64,000 nt of DNA. Origin: Liberibacter brunswickensis. Lineage in GTDB: Bacteria; Pseudomonadota; Alphaproteobacteria; Rhizobiales; Rhizobiaceae. Location: positions 44,673 through 108,672 of the forward strand of contig NZ_JAAEJX010000001.1 of the NCBI RefSeq assembly GCF_036858155.1, read 5' to 3'. Under the pieces are notes generated by a model. It was given only the letters and a program-made list of their open reading frames with translations, ran no database searches and was not told where the DNA came from. Position 1 is the stretch's first letter; every line of letters begins with the position of its first letter. Positions 1 to 9,633 of this stretch are shown piece after piece. A program made the translations under genes and the position numbers.

Positions 1-69
1 ATCTTTTACTAAGTTAAGCATTTGTTTGGAGCTATGATTCAAGATACGATCATCTTTAAAATAATGCAT
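1..69 (-). CDS. COQ10/START-domain (RatA-like) protein, N-terminal fragment
   Basis: The window edge cuts this gene after 23 codons. On the minus strand an ATG at 69 opens a frame reading MHYFKDDRILNHSSKQMLNL followed by VKD. This resembles the start of the SRPBCC/COQ10 family, which in Rhizobiales lies directly downstream of lipA; the family binds a polyketide lipid such as ubiquinone. It follows lipA on the same strand after an 82-bp gap. The identification rests on a short stretch plus gene order, so the family is likely but not proven. Confidence 0.6.
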   Translation of the reverse strand, partial: MHYFKDDRILNHSSKQMLNLVKD

Positions 70-151
70 AATATTAATTAATCATCCTTTACAATTTTAT
101 TTTATAGGATTGAATCCTTAAATTTTTATACATTTTATTTTGATCTATTGT

Positions 152-1141
152 TTATGATAAGTATTTTTTACGAGATTCTTTCAAACGTAAGAAATCATCG
201 CCTGCGTGATAAGAAGAGCGAGTAAGGGGACTAGAAGAAACCATTAAAAAACCTTTACTATATGCAATAGTCGCATAAGATTTAAAGTCTTGTGGAGTTA
301 TAAAAGCCTCTACTTTATGATGTTTTCGTGTTGGTTGTAGATATTGTCCCATAGTTAAAAAATCGACATCAGCAGTACGCAAATCATCCATTAATTGCAA
401 TACTTCATTCCTTGTTTCTCCTAATCCCAACATGATACCAGATTTAGTAAAAATAAGAGGATTTAATTCTTTGACGCGTTGTAATAATCTTAATGAATGA
501 AAGTAGCGAGCGCCAGGACGAACCGTTAGATAATTTGATGATACTGTTTCAAGGTTATGATTAAAAACATCAGGCTTCGCTGCAACAACTGTTTCTAAAG
601 CATGGGGTTTACGTAAAAAATCAGGTGTAAGAACTTCAATAGTTGTAGAAGGGGAGGATTTTCTAATAGCAAGAATAACTTTTGCAAAGTGTTGTGCTCC
701 GCCATCTTCTAGATCGTCACGATCTACTGATGTAATAACAACGTGAGATAGTTTCATGGATTTTACAGCCCAAGATATATTTTGTGGCTCTTTAGAATCT
801 AACTCTTGTGGTTTTCCCGTTGCAACATTGCAAAATGCGCATGATCTCGTGCATATTGATCCCATAATCATGAAAGTAGCATGATTTTTATTCCAACATT
901 CTCCGATGTTAGGACATCCTGCTTCTTCGCAAACTGTAGTGATGTTACGAGATTTCAGTATTTTATAAGTTTCTTGATATCCAGGTGATGGTATTGGCGC
1001 ACGTACACGAATCCAATCAGGTTTCTGTATTTTTTCTGTGTCGGGTTTGTGTGTTTTTTCAGGATGTCGAGATCGTTCTTTGTTTGGAATAAGATTTAAG
1101 GCATGTTTCCTTTTATTGATTGTATCAAAAACTGTGACCAT
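152..1141 (-). CDS. lipA: Lipoyl synthase
   Basis: Radical-SAM enzyme that inserts two sulfur atoms into octanoyl groups on lipoyl domains, completing the cofactor used by the PDH complex encoded just upstream. The 329-residue protein has both cluster motifs: the auxiliary cluster cysteines C71, C76 and C82 (in CEEAGCPNIGEC) and the radical-SAM triad C97, C101, C104 (CTRSCAFC). The C-terminal RSSYHA motif, whose serine ligates the auxiliary cluster, is present. The ATG at 1141 has a GGA-type ribosome-binding site. It is last but one in the pdh block on this strand, 266 bp downstream of lpdA, as in rhizobia. Family assignment is certain. Confidence 0.97.
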   Translation of the reverse strand: MVTVFDTINKRKHALNLIPNKERSRHPEKTHKPDTEKIQKPDWIRVRAPIPSPGYQETYKILKSRNITTVCEEAGCPNIGECWNKNHATFMIMGSICTRSCAFCNVATGKPQELDSKEPQNISWAVKSMKLSHVVITSVDRDDLEDGGAQHFAKVILAIRKSSPSTTIEVLTPDFLRKPHALETVVAAKPDVFNHNLETVSSNYLTVRPGARYFHSLRLLQRVKELNPLIFTKSGIMLGLGETRNEVLQLMDDLRTADVDFLTMGQYLQPTRKHHKVEAFITPQDFKSYATIAYSKGFLMVSSSPLTRSSYHAGDDFLRLKESRKKYLS

Positions 1142-1407
1142 GAATTTTCCAATAAATTTAGTATAACACTAAGGTTTTTAAGATGTATAAAAAACAAATG
1201 ATTTACCTTTATGATAAAAGTACTTGTTTTGTTTTAGTATAAACATCATAATAACCCATTTTTAAAAAATAAGATAAGAATTAAACTTCTTCCTTGAGTT
1301 TGATAGAAAACGAATTACATAAACATTAATTACAAAACCTAAACAAAATATGTTATTTTATGTTTGCAAAATATTTTCCTAAAAAATCAATATTATAGAT
1401 CTTATTT

Positions 1408-2865
1408 TTAAGAATGAATGGCACGTTCGTAAGCATCTAAAATACTTTCTTTCATTGTTTCTGAGAGTGTAGGATGAGGAAATACAGTATGCATCAATTC
1501 TTCTTCAGTAGATTCTAGATTCATTGCAATAGAAAAACCTTGAATCAGTTCGGTTACTTCTGCTCCAACCATATGAACTCCTAATACTTCTCCTGTTTTA
1601 TTGTCAAAAATAGTCTTTACTATTCCAGAATCTTCTCCAAGTGTGATAGCCTTGCCATTAGCAGAAAAACTATGCTTACCAACACGGATATCTAAACCTT
1701 GTTCTCTTGCCTTTTCTTCGGTAAGGCCAATGGATGCTACTTGAGGATTACAATAGGTACATCCAGGTATTTTCCTTTTATTGAGTGGAGAAACTGCTTT
1801 TATCCCAGCAATTTTTTCTACACATATTATTCCTTCATGTTCCGCTTTATGAGCTAACATTGGGGATCCAGCTACATCACCAATTGCATATATACCGTGA
1901 ATGTTAGTGCATCCATAGTCATCTACAATAATGCACCCGTTTTTAGTTTTAACTCCTAATTTCTCCAGACCAATGTTTTCTATGTTACCTTGTACGCCAG
2001 CTGACAATAAAAGTCGTTCTGCTTGCATGGAAGAAATTGATCCATCTTTTTTCTCTATTTGTACAAATACTGTATTTCCTTTTGTTTCTACGCTGGAAAT
2101 TTTTGATTCAGTAATTATATCTATTCCTTTCTTTTGAAGAGATTGTTGTACAAAATGAGAAATATCTAAATCTTCTGCAGGGAGAATCCGGTTTTTAACT
2201 TCTATAATAGAAACCTCTACACCTAAAGAGTTGTAAAAAGAAGAAAATTCTACTCCAATAGCTCCTGAACCCATGACAATAAGAGATTTTGGAGTTTTAG
2301 ATGGTTTCAATGCATCAAAATAAGTCCAGATTGAGTTTCCATCAGGATCTATTCCTTCTATATGTCGTGGACGAGCTCCTGTTGCTATGATAATATGTTT
2401 TGCTTTATAAGTTCCTTCTCCCAAAACTTTTTTAGGTATAGGATGTTGTGGTTGAATTATTGGTTGAGAAGGATTAGAAACAATAATTTCAGATGGAGTG
2501 TTTAAAGCTGCTTTTCCCCAAATAATATCAATTTTATTTTTATGCATTAAAAATTCTACGCCGCGATTTAATTTATGCGATACATCACGAGAACGTTTTA
2601 CAATATCTTTGATATTGGGTTTTGCTTGTCCTTCTATACTTAAACCATAATGTTTTGCATTTTTAATATTATCAAGAATTTCAGCAGATCGTAAAAGGGA
2701 TTTAGTAGGAATACAGCCCCAGTTTAAGCAAATACCTCCTAATCCTGAATATTCAACAATTGCGACTTTAAATCCAAGTTGTGCTGCGCGTATGGCGGCA
2801 ACATATCCACCAGGTCCTGAGCCGATTAAAATTACATCGTATAAGTTTGATACCGATTCTTCCAT
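1408..2865 (-). CDS. lpdA: Dihydrolipoyl dehydrogenase (E3 of PDH)
   Basis: Flavoprotein that reoxidises dihydrolipoyl groups on E2 with NAD+. Of 485 residues, the FAD dinucleotide motif GSGPGG lies at 15-20, the redox-active disulfide C46/C51 in CLNWGC, and the NAD motif GSGAIG in the middle domain. The C-terminal active-site pair H464 and E469 (HPTLSE) is also present. There is no N-terminal lipoyl domain. It sits 69 bp after pdhC on the same strand, so it is very probably the dedicated PDH E3. It could also serve the 2-oxoglutarate complex if no second copy exists elsewhere. Confidence 0.96.
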   Translation of the reverse strand: MEESVSNLYDVILIGSGPGGYVAAIRAAQLGFKVAIVEYSGLGGICLNWGCIPTKSLLRSAEILDNIKNAKHYGLSIEGQAKPNIKDIVKRSRDVSHKLNRGVEFLMHKNKIDIIWGKAALNTPSEIIVSNPSQPIIQPQHPIPKKVLGEGTYKAKHIIIATGARPRHIEGIDPDGNSIWTYFDALKPSKTPKSLIVMGSGAIGVEFSSFYNSLGVEVSIIEVKNRILPAEDLDISHFVQQSLQKKGIDIITESKISSVETKGNTVFVQIEKKDGSISSMQAERLLLSAGVQGNIENIGLEKLGVKTKNGCIIVDDYGCTNIHGIYAIGDVAGSPMLAHKAEHEGIICVEKIAGIKAVSPLNKRKIPGCTYCNPQVASIGLTEEKAREQGLDIRVGKHSFSANGKAITLGEDSGIVKTIFDNKTGEVLGVHMVGAEVTELIQGFSIAMNLESTEEELMHTVFPHPTLSETMKESILDAYERAIHS

Positions 2866-2934
2866 TTGAAGGATCCTTTTATTTGATACAAGAACAGTAT
2901 ATTCATATTTAAAGATTATAATAAGGAAAAGTGT

Positions 2935-4191
2935 CTACATTAACATCCAGACTGGATTTTCTATGTATTCTTTAAATTTAGATAATAATTTTGATGCAAT
3001 AGCTCCATCGATCGAGCGATGATCAGCTGATATAGTAGCGTTCATCATAGTCGCTACCTTAGTTTCTCCATTTTGGAAAACAACTTGCTTTTCTCCAGCT
3101 CCTATAGCAAGGATTGTCGATTGAGGTGGATTTATCACAGCACAAAAATTACTTATACCTAACATACCCATATTAGATACAGAAGTTGTTCCACCTTGAT
3201 ATTCTTCTGGTTTAAGTTTACGTTGTTTAGCTCGTTGGATGAGTTCTTTAACTTCAATAGAAATACTGACTATATTTTTTTGATCTACCTTACGAACAAT
3301 AGGGGTAACAATTCCTCCTGGAATACTAACTGCGATGCTTATATCAACATTCTTATGATAAATTAATGCATTTTCTGTCCAAGACACATTGGCTTCTGGC
3401 ACTTTTATCATTGCTAGTGCAAAAGCCTTTAAAATTACATCATTTACAGAAACTTTGTTAGATTGTATTACTGTATTAATTTGTTCTCTTAATGAGAGAA
3501 GATTGTCGATATTACAATCAATAGATACATAAAAATGAGGGATCGTTTGTTTTGATTGTTGGAGACGGTAAGCAATAGTTTTGCGCATGTTGTCATGCGG
3601 GACAATATCATAGGAACCTTCAACAAATAGTTTTATAATCTCATCATCAATATTTCCATTAACTTGTTTAAAAGATTGTGTTATTGGAGAAGATTTAATG
3701 TTTTCTTTCTTTAAAATGATAGCTTCTATATCATTTTTAACTATTCGTCCATGTGGACCAGACCCGGATAATGATAACAAATCGATCCCGTGCTCTTTTG
3801 CAAGTCGACGTGCAAGAGGTGAAGAAATGAGACGACCTTTACTTCTTCCCTTGTTTTCTTCTAAAGGAATAGTCAAATTAGTATCAGAAGATTCTTTTTT
3901 CTTCTCAACAAGGTTTTCTTTAGCAATAGTTGAATGAGTAATTTCTTCAGATTCCATTAAAATATTTAATAGAGGGCTATTTACTTTAACGTTTTCAGTG
4001 CCTTCTAAAACTAATATTTCATGCACTAATCCTTCCTCTATAGACTCAAATTCCATTATTGCTTTGTCTGTTTCAATTTCGCAGAGTATGTCTCCTGGAG
4101 ATATTTTATCTCCTTTTTTTATCATCCATTTTTTTAATGTACCTGTTTTCATAGTTGGAGATAGTGAAGGCATAGTTATTGTATGTATCAT
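2935..4191 (-). CDS. pdhC: Dihydrolipoamide acetyltransferase (E2 of PDH)
   Basis: Core of the pyruvate dehydrogenase complex; it transfers acetyl groups from lipoate to CoA. The 418 residues contain one N-terminal lipoyl domain (about 1-78, lipoyl lysine K43 in ETDKA). A peripheral subunit-binding domain follows at about 122-156 (SSPLARRLAKEHGIDL). The catalytic acyltransferase domain ends with H391 and D395 in DHRSIDG. A charged, flexible linker separates the first two domains. It starts 2 bp after the pdhB stop, so the genes are translationally linked. A single lipoyl domain here is complemented by the one fused to E1 beta. Confidence 0.96.
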   Translation of the reverse strand: MIHTITMPSLSPTMKTGTLKKWMIKKGDKISPGDILCEIETDKAIMEFESIEEGLVHEILVLEGTENVKVNSPLLNILMESEEITHSTIAKENLVEKKKESSDTNLTIPLEENKGRSKGRLISSPLARRLAKEHGIDLLSLSGSGPHGRIVKNDIEAIILKKENIKSSPITQSFKQVNGNIDDEIIKLFVEGSYDIVPHDNMRKTIAYRLQQSKQTIPHFYVSIDCNIDNLLSLREQINTVIQSNKVSVNDVILKAFALAMIKVPEANVSWTENALIYHKNVDISIAVSIPGGIVTPIVRKVDQKNIVSISIEVKELIQRAKQRKLKPEEYQGGTTSVSNMGMLGISNFCAVINPPQSTILAIGAGEKQVVFQNGETKVATMMNATISADHRSIDGAIASKLLSKFKEYIENPVWMLM

Positions 4192-4193
4192 AA

Positions 4194-5594
4194 TTATTCT
4201 CTTGCCTTTCTTTTATAACAAACAGATTCAACAGATTCGATGATTTCTTCTACATTAGGAAGAGCAAGTTTTTCAAGATTTGCAGCATATGGCATTGGGA
4301 CATCTTTACCCGCGATTGTTAGAACAGGTGCATCAAGATAGTCAAAAATTTTTCTTTGTACTTGATTAGCAATTTCAGATCCAACTGATGATTGTGGATA
4401 TCCTTCTTCAACAGTTACAAGTCTTCCTGTTTTTTTTACTGATTCAAATATTGTTTTCCAATCTATTGGGCGGATAGTACGAAGATCAATTAATTCTACA
4501 TCTATTCCTATTTTTTCTAATTCAATTACTGCTTTAACTGCATAAGTCATTCCTATTCCAAAAGAAACAATAGTAGCGTCTTTCCCCTGGCGATGAACAC
4601 GTGCCTTGCCGATTGGAATTATAAGATCATCTACCATAGGAACTTCGAAACTACTTCCATAAAGAATCTCATTTTCTAAAAAAATAACAGGATTAGGGTC
4701 TCGGATAGCGGCTTTTAGAAGACCTTTAGCATCAGATGCTGTATATGGCATGATAACTTTTAATCCAGGAATATGGCTATACCATGCTGCATAACACTGA
4801 GAATGTTGTGCTGCAACTCGTGCTGCAGCTCCATTTGGGCCACGAAATACGATAGAAGTGCTAATTTGACCACCAGACATATATCGAGTTTTCGCTGCAG
4901 AATTTATAATTTGATCAATTGCTTGCATTGCAAAATTAAAAGTCATAAACTCCACAATTGGTTTTAATCCTGCAAAACTTGCACCAATTCCAATACCTGC
5001 AAAACCGTGTTCAGTAATAGGGGTATCTATTACTCTTTCATATCCAAATTCTTTGAGAAGTCCTTGGGTTACCTTATAAGCTCCTTGGTATTCTGCTACT
5101 TCTTCTCCCATTATGAAAACATTTTCATCTCTACGCATTTCTTCTGCTATAGCATCACGCAATGCTTCTCTTACAGTCATAGAAGATGTTGGAACATTCG
5201 AAAATAAAGATTCTTCAATGTTTTTTGGTGATTTTTGATTGTCAACTTCATCTTCTTTTTCATTAGACATATGTATTGTATTTTCTGATATTGTAGATTT
5301 GACATAATTTTTATCTTCTAATACAATTTTTTCGATGTATGAAGAAGTTTCTTCTTCTTGAAGAATAGCAGCAATAGGAGTATTTACTTTTACATTTTGT
5401 GAACCATTAGGATAGAATATCTTCCCAAGAACACCTTCATCTATAGATTCAACTTCCATAATTGCTTTGTCGGTTTCCACCTCACAAAGGATATCTCCTT
5501 GTTTGACAGCATCTCCTTCATTTTTTTTCCATTTTGCTATATTGCCTTCTGTCATCGTAGGAGAAAGAGAAGGCATTGTTATTAAAATCGGCAT
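4194..5594 (-). CDS. pdhB: Pyruvate dehydrogenase E1 beta subunit with fused lipoyl domain
   Basis: Half of the thiamin-diphosphate-dependent E1 that decarboxylates pyruvate. The 466-residue protein carries an N-terminal lipoyl domain (about 1-78, K43 in ETDKA), nearly the same as that of E2. After an acidic linker, the E1-beta fold runs from about residue 134 (MTVREALRDAIAEEM) to the end. E1 beta without this extension is typically about 330 residues. The fusion is usual in Rhizobiales and other alphaproteobacteria. It lies between pdhA (17-bp gap) and pdhC (2-bp gap). Confidence 0.96.
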   Translation of the reverse strand: MPILITMPSLSPTMTEGNIAKWKKNEGDAVKQGDILCEVETDKAIMEVESIDEGVLGKIFYPNGSQNVKVNTPIAAILQEEETSSYIEKIVLEDKNYVKSTISENTIHMSNEKEDEVDNQKSPKNIEESLFSNVPTSSMTVREALRDAIAEEMRRDENVFIMGEEVAEYQGAYKVTQGLLKEFGYERVIDTPITEHGFAGIGIGASFAGLKPIVEFMTFNFAMQAIDQIINSAAKTRYMSGGQISTSIVFRGPNGAAARVAAQHSQCYAAWYSHIPGLKVIMPYTASDAKGLLKAAIRDPNPVIFLENEILYGSSFEVPMVDDLIIPIGKARVHRQGKDATIVSFGIGMTYAVKAVIELEKIGIDVELIDLRTIRPIDWKTIFESVKKTGRLVTVEEGYPQSSVGSEIANQVQRKIFDYLDAPVLTIAGKDVPMPYAANLEKLALPNVEEIIESVESVCYKRKARE

Positions 5595-5611
5595 TTACTA
5601 TTTACTCCTGA

Positions 5612-6664
5612 TCAAATTGTAATATCTGAATAAAGTTCTTTGGGATCAGGTTCTTTATCAGATTGAGCAAATTCTACACTATCACTTATAATTTTACGTA
5701 CCTTAATTTCTATTGATTTTATATCTTCCTCATTAGCCCATTTGTTTTTTAGTAATCGATCACGTGCTTGTTCAATTGGATCATGTTTTCCTCGAATTTC
5801 ATTTACTTCATCACGAGTACGGTAGTTTGCTGGATCAGACATAGAATGTCCTCTATAACGATATGTTAGCATTTCTACTATAATTGGACCCTTGTTATTT
5901 CTACAATATGCAACTGATTTGTCCATTATTTCTTTAACAGCTCGTACATCCATTCCGTCAACTTGTATCCCTGGAATGTTAAATGATATTCCCCTTCTTG
6001 AAAAATTAGTCTGTGCAGATGATCGAGCTACAGAAGTTCCCATGGCATATTGATTGTTTTCAATTACATAAATTACATTTAAATTCCAAAGAGCAGCTAT
6101 ATTAAAGCTTTCGTATACTTGCCCTTGATTTGCAGCACCATCTCCAAAACAAACAACACATACTTTATCAGATTTACGATATTTGTTTGCGAATGCTATT
6201 CCTGTTCCAAGAGATACTTGAGCTCCTACTATACCATGTCCTCCATAAAATCCATGTTCAGTAGAAAACATGTGCATGGAACCACCTTTTCCTTTTGATA
6301 TACCGCCTCGTCTACCAGTTAATTCTGCCATTATTGTCGATGCGTTTACTCCGCAAGAAAGTATATGTCCATGATCCCGATATGCGGTAATCATTTGATC
6401 TCCTTCTGCAAGAGACATTTTCATCCCGACGATAACGGCTTCTTGCCCAATGCAAAGGTGGCAAAATCCTCCTATCAGTCCCATACCATATAATTGCCCT
6501 GATTTTTCTTCAAATCGACGAATTAACAACATTGATTGATATGCTGATAATTCTTCCTTTTTATCAAATTCAAGGACTTTAATTCCTTTAAAAAAAGGAA
6601 TATCTATACAATCTGCTGTAGAATTTTTCTTATCTTTAGCAGACGAAGATGGATTAAGAGCCAT
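5612..6664 (-). CDS. pdhA: Pyruvate dehydrogenase E1 alpha subunit
   Basis: Partner of PdhB in the ThDP-dependent E1. The ThDP/Mg signature begins with GDG at 174-176 and closes with NN at 203-204 (GDGAANQG...ENNQYA). The phosphorylation-loop-like stretch YRYRGHSMSDP, conserved in the family, is present. The length of 350 residues is normal. The ATG at 6664 is preceded on the minus strand by a GGAG element. It is first in the pdhA-pdhB-pdhC-lpdA-lipA run; 126 bp separate it from the FtsB-like gene upstream. Confidence 0.96.
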   Translation of the reverse strand: MALNPSSSAKDKKNSTADCIDIPFFKGIKVLEFDKKEELSAYQSMLLIRRFEEKSGQLYGMGLIGGFCHLCIGQEAVIVGMKMSLAEGDQMITAYRDHGHILSCGVNASTIMAELTGRRGGISKGKGGSMHMFSTEHGFYGGHGIVGAQVSLGTGIAFANKYRKSDKVCVVCFGDGAANQGQVYESFNIAALWNLNVIYVIENNQYAMGTSVARSSAQTNFSRRGISFNIPGIQVDGMDVRAVKEIMDKSVAYCRNNKGPIIVEMLTYRYRGHSMSDPANYRTRDEVNEIRGKHDPIEQARDRLLKNKWANEEDIKSIEIKVRKIISDSVEFAQSDKEPDPKELYSDITI

Positions 6665-6790
6665 TTTTATATCTCCAACATCACGTCTTTTTTATTGCAC
6701 ATACGTCAATCTTAACATTGATAATGTTCAAACTATTATTTATTACACAGTCAATAATCAAACACTTTTTTACAAGCAATAAACTTGCAT

Positions 6791-7108
6791 TTAAAAATTA
6801 GAATAGAATAAAATAATTTCATCCCCGCGAGATAAATTAAGATTATAACGCGCTTTTTCATCCAAGAGATCTTTTTCCAAAGATCCATCTCTCATCAATT
6901 TGACCTTAAATTCTAGTTTATAGCGAGCTTCTTGTAAATTAGTAAGAAACTCTTTCCGTTCAACGAGAGATTTTTTTAATACTTTAGTAGCCTTCAAACC
7001 ATAGTCACCTATTATAGCATGATTAATAAAATAAATTATAAAACAAAAAGAAGTAACTAGAAAAATTACTCTAGCAAGTTTATTTTTTTTATAATATCTG
7101 GTCCACAT
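6791..7108 (-). CDS. FtsB/DivIC-type septum formation initiator
   Basis: Small bitopic membrane protein of 105 residues. A basic N-terminus is followed by one transmembrane helix (about residues 13-31), then a predicted coiled coil (LKKSLVERKEFLTNLQEA) and a short soluble tail containing EKARYNLNLSRGDE. This matches the FtsB/DivIC family, which bridges FtsL and FtsQ in the divisome. In Rhizobiales the same gene lies between eno and pdhA, as here. Sequence identity in this family is always low, so topology and synteny carry the call. Confidence 0.8.
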   Translation of the reverse strand: MWTRYYKKNKLARVIFLVTSFCFIIYFINHAIIGDYGLKATKVLKKSLVERKEFLTNLQEARYKLEFKVKLMRDGSLEKDLLDEKARYNLNLSRGDEIILFYSNF

Positions 7109-7209
7109 ATTTATAAATTTTTATCATGTTAAAGTAATTTTATTAAAATTCATTATAGAGAGTATTTCTATAGATGCATGAAAAAATATCTACGTCAAAT
7201 CCATATTGA

Positions 7210-8493
7210 CTATATTTTTTTATTGCTGAACAAAATAGACCTTCCTGCAAACTTTGCTTGTTTACCAAGGTTTTCTTCAATTCGGATTAATTGATTATAT
7301 TTAGACAATCTATCCGATCGTGTCAAAGACCCAGCCTTGATTTGTTTACAATTAGTAGCAACTGCTAAATCTGCTATTATATTATCCTCTGTTTCTCCTG
7401 AACGGTGAGATATGATGCTGGGATATCCTGCCATACGTGCTATTTCTATGGTATTAAGAGTTTCAGAAACACAACCTATTTGATTAGCTTTGATGAGTAT
7501 TGAGTTTGCTGCTCCTTCAATTATACCTTTACTTAGACGTTCAGGATTAGTTACAAACAAATCGTCTCCTACCAGCTGACAGTATGATCCCATCTTTTTA
7601 GTCAGAATTTTCCATCCATGCCAATCATCTTCAGACATGCCATCTTCTATGGAGTAGATGGGATAGCTGTCAACAAGGTTGGCAAGATAAGAAACCATCT
7701 CATCTGATTGTAATTCTATATTTTCACCTTTTAAAATGTATTTCCCATTTTTAAAAAATGAGCTAGCAGCACAATCAAGGGCAATAAACAAATCTTTTCC
7801 TGCTCTATAACCCGCTTTTTCTATAGAATTGGTAATTAGATCAAGAGCAGAAACATTAGTTTTAAGATTAGGTGATAATCCTCCTTCATCTCCGACGTTA
7901 GTGCTGTGTCCTTGTGATTTTAATTCTTTTTTAAATGTGTGAAATACTTCTGCTCCCATGCGTATAGCATCACGTATATTATCTGCGCCTACAGGAACAA
8001 TCATAAACTCTTGAAAATCAAGATCATTATCAGCATGAATACCTCCATTTAGAATATTCATTAGAGGGACGGGCAGTACATGAGCAGCACATCCTCCTAA
8101 ATACTTGTATAAAGGGAGGTTGGAGGTCTGTGCTGCAGCCCTTGATATAGCAAGAGATACTCCGAGGATAGCATTGGCGCCAAGGCGAGATTTATTGGGC
8201 GTACCGTCAAGATCAATCATTATCTTGTCGGCGAGAATTTGATCTCTCGCATCACATCCTAGCAATGCCGTACGAATCTCGCCGTTAACGGATGCAACAG
8301 CTTTCAGTACTCCTTTCCCAAAATAGCGCTTTTCTTTATCGCGTAATTCAAAAGCTTCATGAATGCCCGTAGATGCTCCAGAAGGAACCATAGCACGTCC
8401 TGCACTGCCATCATCAAGGGAAACATCTACTTCGATAGTTGGGTTTCCTCTGCTATCAATAACCTCTCGAGCAATAATATCGCTAATGAACAT
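7210..8493 (-). CDS. eno: Enolase
   Basis: Converts 2-phosphoglycerate to phosphoenolpyruvate. The full-length protein of 427 residues has the N-terminal DSRGNPTIEVD, the Mg ligand region SIEDGMSEDDW, and the SHRSGETED motif. The family signature near residue 337 reads LIKANQIGCVSETLN where LIKVNQIGTLTETL is usual, a mild variation that leaves the catalytic lysine in place. The ATG at 8493 follows an AGAAG element. Upstream kdsA lies on the same strand after a gap of about 70 bp. Confidence 0.96.
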   Translation of the reverse strand: MFISDIIAREVIDSRGNPTIEVDVSLDDGSAGRAMVPSGASTGIHEAFELRDKEKRYFGKGVLKAVASVNGEIRTALLGCDARDQILADKIMIDLDGTPNKSRLGANAILGVSLAISRAAAQTSNLPLYKYLGGCAAHVLPVPLMNILNGGIHADNDLDFQEFMIVPVGADNIRDAIRMGAEVFHTFKKELKSQGHSTNVGDEGGLSPNLKTNVSALDLITNSIEKAGYRAGKDLFIALDCAASSFFKNGKYILKGENIELQSDEMVSYLANLVDSYPIYSIEDGMSEDDWHGWKILTKKMGSYCQLVGDDLFVTNPERLSKGIIEGAANSILIKANQIGCVSETLNTIEIARMAGYPSIISHRSGETEDNIIADLAVATNCKQIKAGSLTRSDRLSKYNQLIRIEENLGKQAKFAGRSILFSNKKI

Positions 8494-8560
8494 ATTTTTT
8501 TCTTCTGACCCTATATAATTTCATACCTGTATTTTTAAATAAATCTTTTTTTTATGGTTT

Positions 8561-9406
8561 TTATAGTGATTTTATAATTTTGTCGATAGCAATTAATTGA
8601 GATAACAATTCTGGAAGATCATTTATATTAATCATATTTGGTCCATCGGAGGGTGCATTATCAGGATCTTGATGTGTTTCTAAAAAAATCCCGGCAATTC
8701 CTGCAGCAACTGCAGATCTTGCAAGAGTGGATATGAATTTTCTTTCTCCTCCAGAGCAATTTCCGTTTATTCCTGGCTGTTGAACTGAATGACTGGCATC
8801 AAAAATAATAGGTACTCCCATGGATGCCATAATAGGTATGGAGCGCATATCATTAACTAGGTTATTGTAACCAAAAGAGGTGCCACGTTCGCAAAAAAGT
8901 ACGTTCATTGCTCCATTTGCGTTGAGCTTTTGTAAAACATTCTGCATTTCCCAAGGGGATAAAAATTGTCCTTTCTTTACATTGATAACTAATCCTGTTT
9001 GAGCTGCTGCTATTAGTAAATCAGTTTGTCGGCATAAAAATGCTGGAATTTGTAAGATATCCACGCTATCTGCTATTGCCTCGCATTGTTGTTCATTATG
9101 AACGTCTGTTATTATGGGAAAACCGTATTTTTTTTTCAAATCTAGGAAAATTTCTATTCCTTTTTCAAGTCCTACTCCACGTTTTCCTTTTATTGAACTA
9201 CGGTTTGCTTTGTCAAATGATGATTTGTAAATTAGTTCTAGATTTAGATTTTGACACATCTCATATAACTTATCTGCAATCATAAAGGCATGTTCATGGC
9301 TTTCTATTTGGCATGGCCCAGCAATTAGTACAAGACGTTTTCTATTCGAAAGTGTGACTTGTGTTTTGCCAGACTTAAGATGTATTTCTGAATTAGTATG
9401 TATCAT
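8561..9406 (-). CDS. kdsA: 3-deoxy-D-manno-octulosonate 8-phosphate synthase
   Basis: Condenses arabinose 5-phosphate with phosphoenolpyruvate to make Kdo-8-phosphate for the lipopolysaccharide core. It shows the N-terminal LIAGPCQIES, KKGQFLSPWEM, the FCERGTSFGYNNLVNDMR block and the DASHSVQQPG metal/substrate segment. I place the start at the ATG at 9406 (281 residues, a GGA element 7 bp upstream), because this matches the family's length. A longer in-frame reading begins with a TTG at 9472, but its AGGA directly abuts the codon. The gene implies that at least Kdo synthesis is retained. Confidence 0.93.
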   Translation of the reverse strand: MIHTNSEIHLKSGKTQVTLSNRKRLVLIAGPCQIESHEHAFMIADKLYEMCQNLNLELIYKSSFDKANRSSIKGKRGVGLEKGIEIFLDLKKKYGFPIITDVHNEQQCEAIADSVDILQIPAFLCRQTDLLIAAAQTGLVINVKKGQFLSPWEMQNVLQKLNANGAMNVLFCERGTSFGYNNLVNDMRSIPIMASMGVPIIFDASHSVQQPGINGNCSGGERKFISTLARSAVAAGIAGIFLETHQDPDNAPSDGPNMININDLPELLSQLIAIDKIIKSL

Positions 9407-9532
9407 ATCATTCCAATCAAGTTTATTCTTCTCTGTATTCTGTGGATAAAGACTATAATTAATATTATACAATCCTTTGTTTAAAAGATAACCTTAAAAA
9501 GGTCCTATCTTTTTTTCTATAGACTATATATT

Positions 9533-9631
9533 ATGACGGGAATAAAAAAATTAATTATATTTTTATTACTATTGTTGCTGTATTTTTTCTTTAATACATC
9601 TGTGGATATTTTGTTTGAGGAGAAATCCTAA
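9533..9631 (+). CDS. Possible 32-residue hydrophobic peptide upstream of lexA
   Basis: An ATG at 9533 opens 32 codons ending in TAA at 9629-9631, two bases before the lexA ATG. The peptide has a short basic start (MTGIKK), a run of about 15 hydrophobic residues (LIIFLLLLLLYFFF), and an acidic tail (DILFEEKS). The tail's GAG GAG codons are also the lexA Shine-Dalgarno sequence. There is no clear ribosome-binding site upstream of its own ATG. It may be a genuine leader or membrane peptide coupled to lexA, or a chance frame in AT-rich DNA, which readily yields such hydrophobic runs. Confidence 0.25.
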   Translation: MTGIKKLIIFLLLLLLYFFFNTSVDILFEEKS

Positions 9632-9633
9632 AA

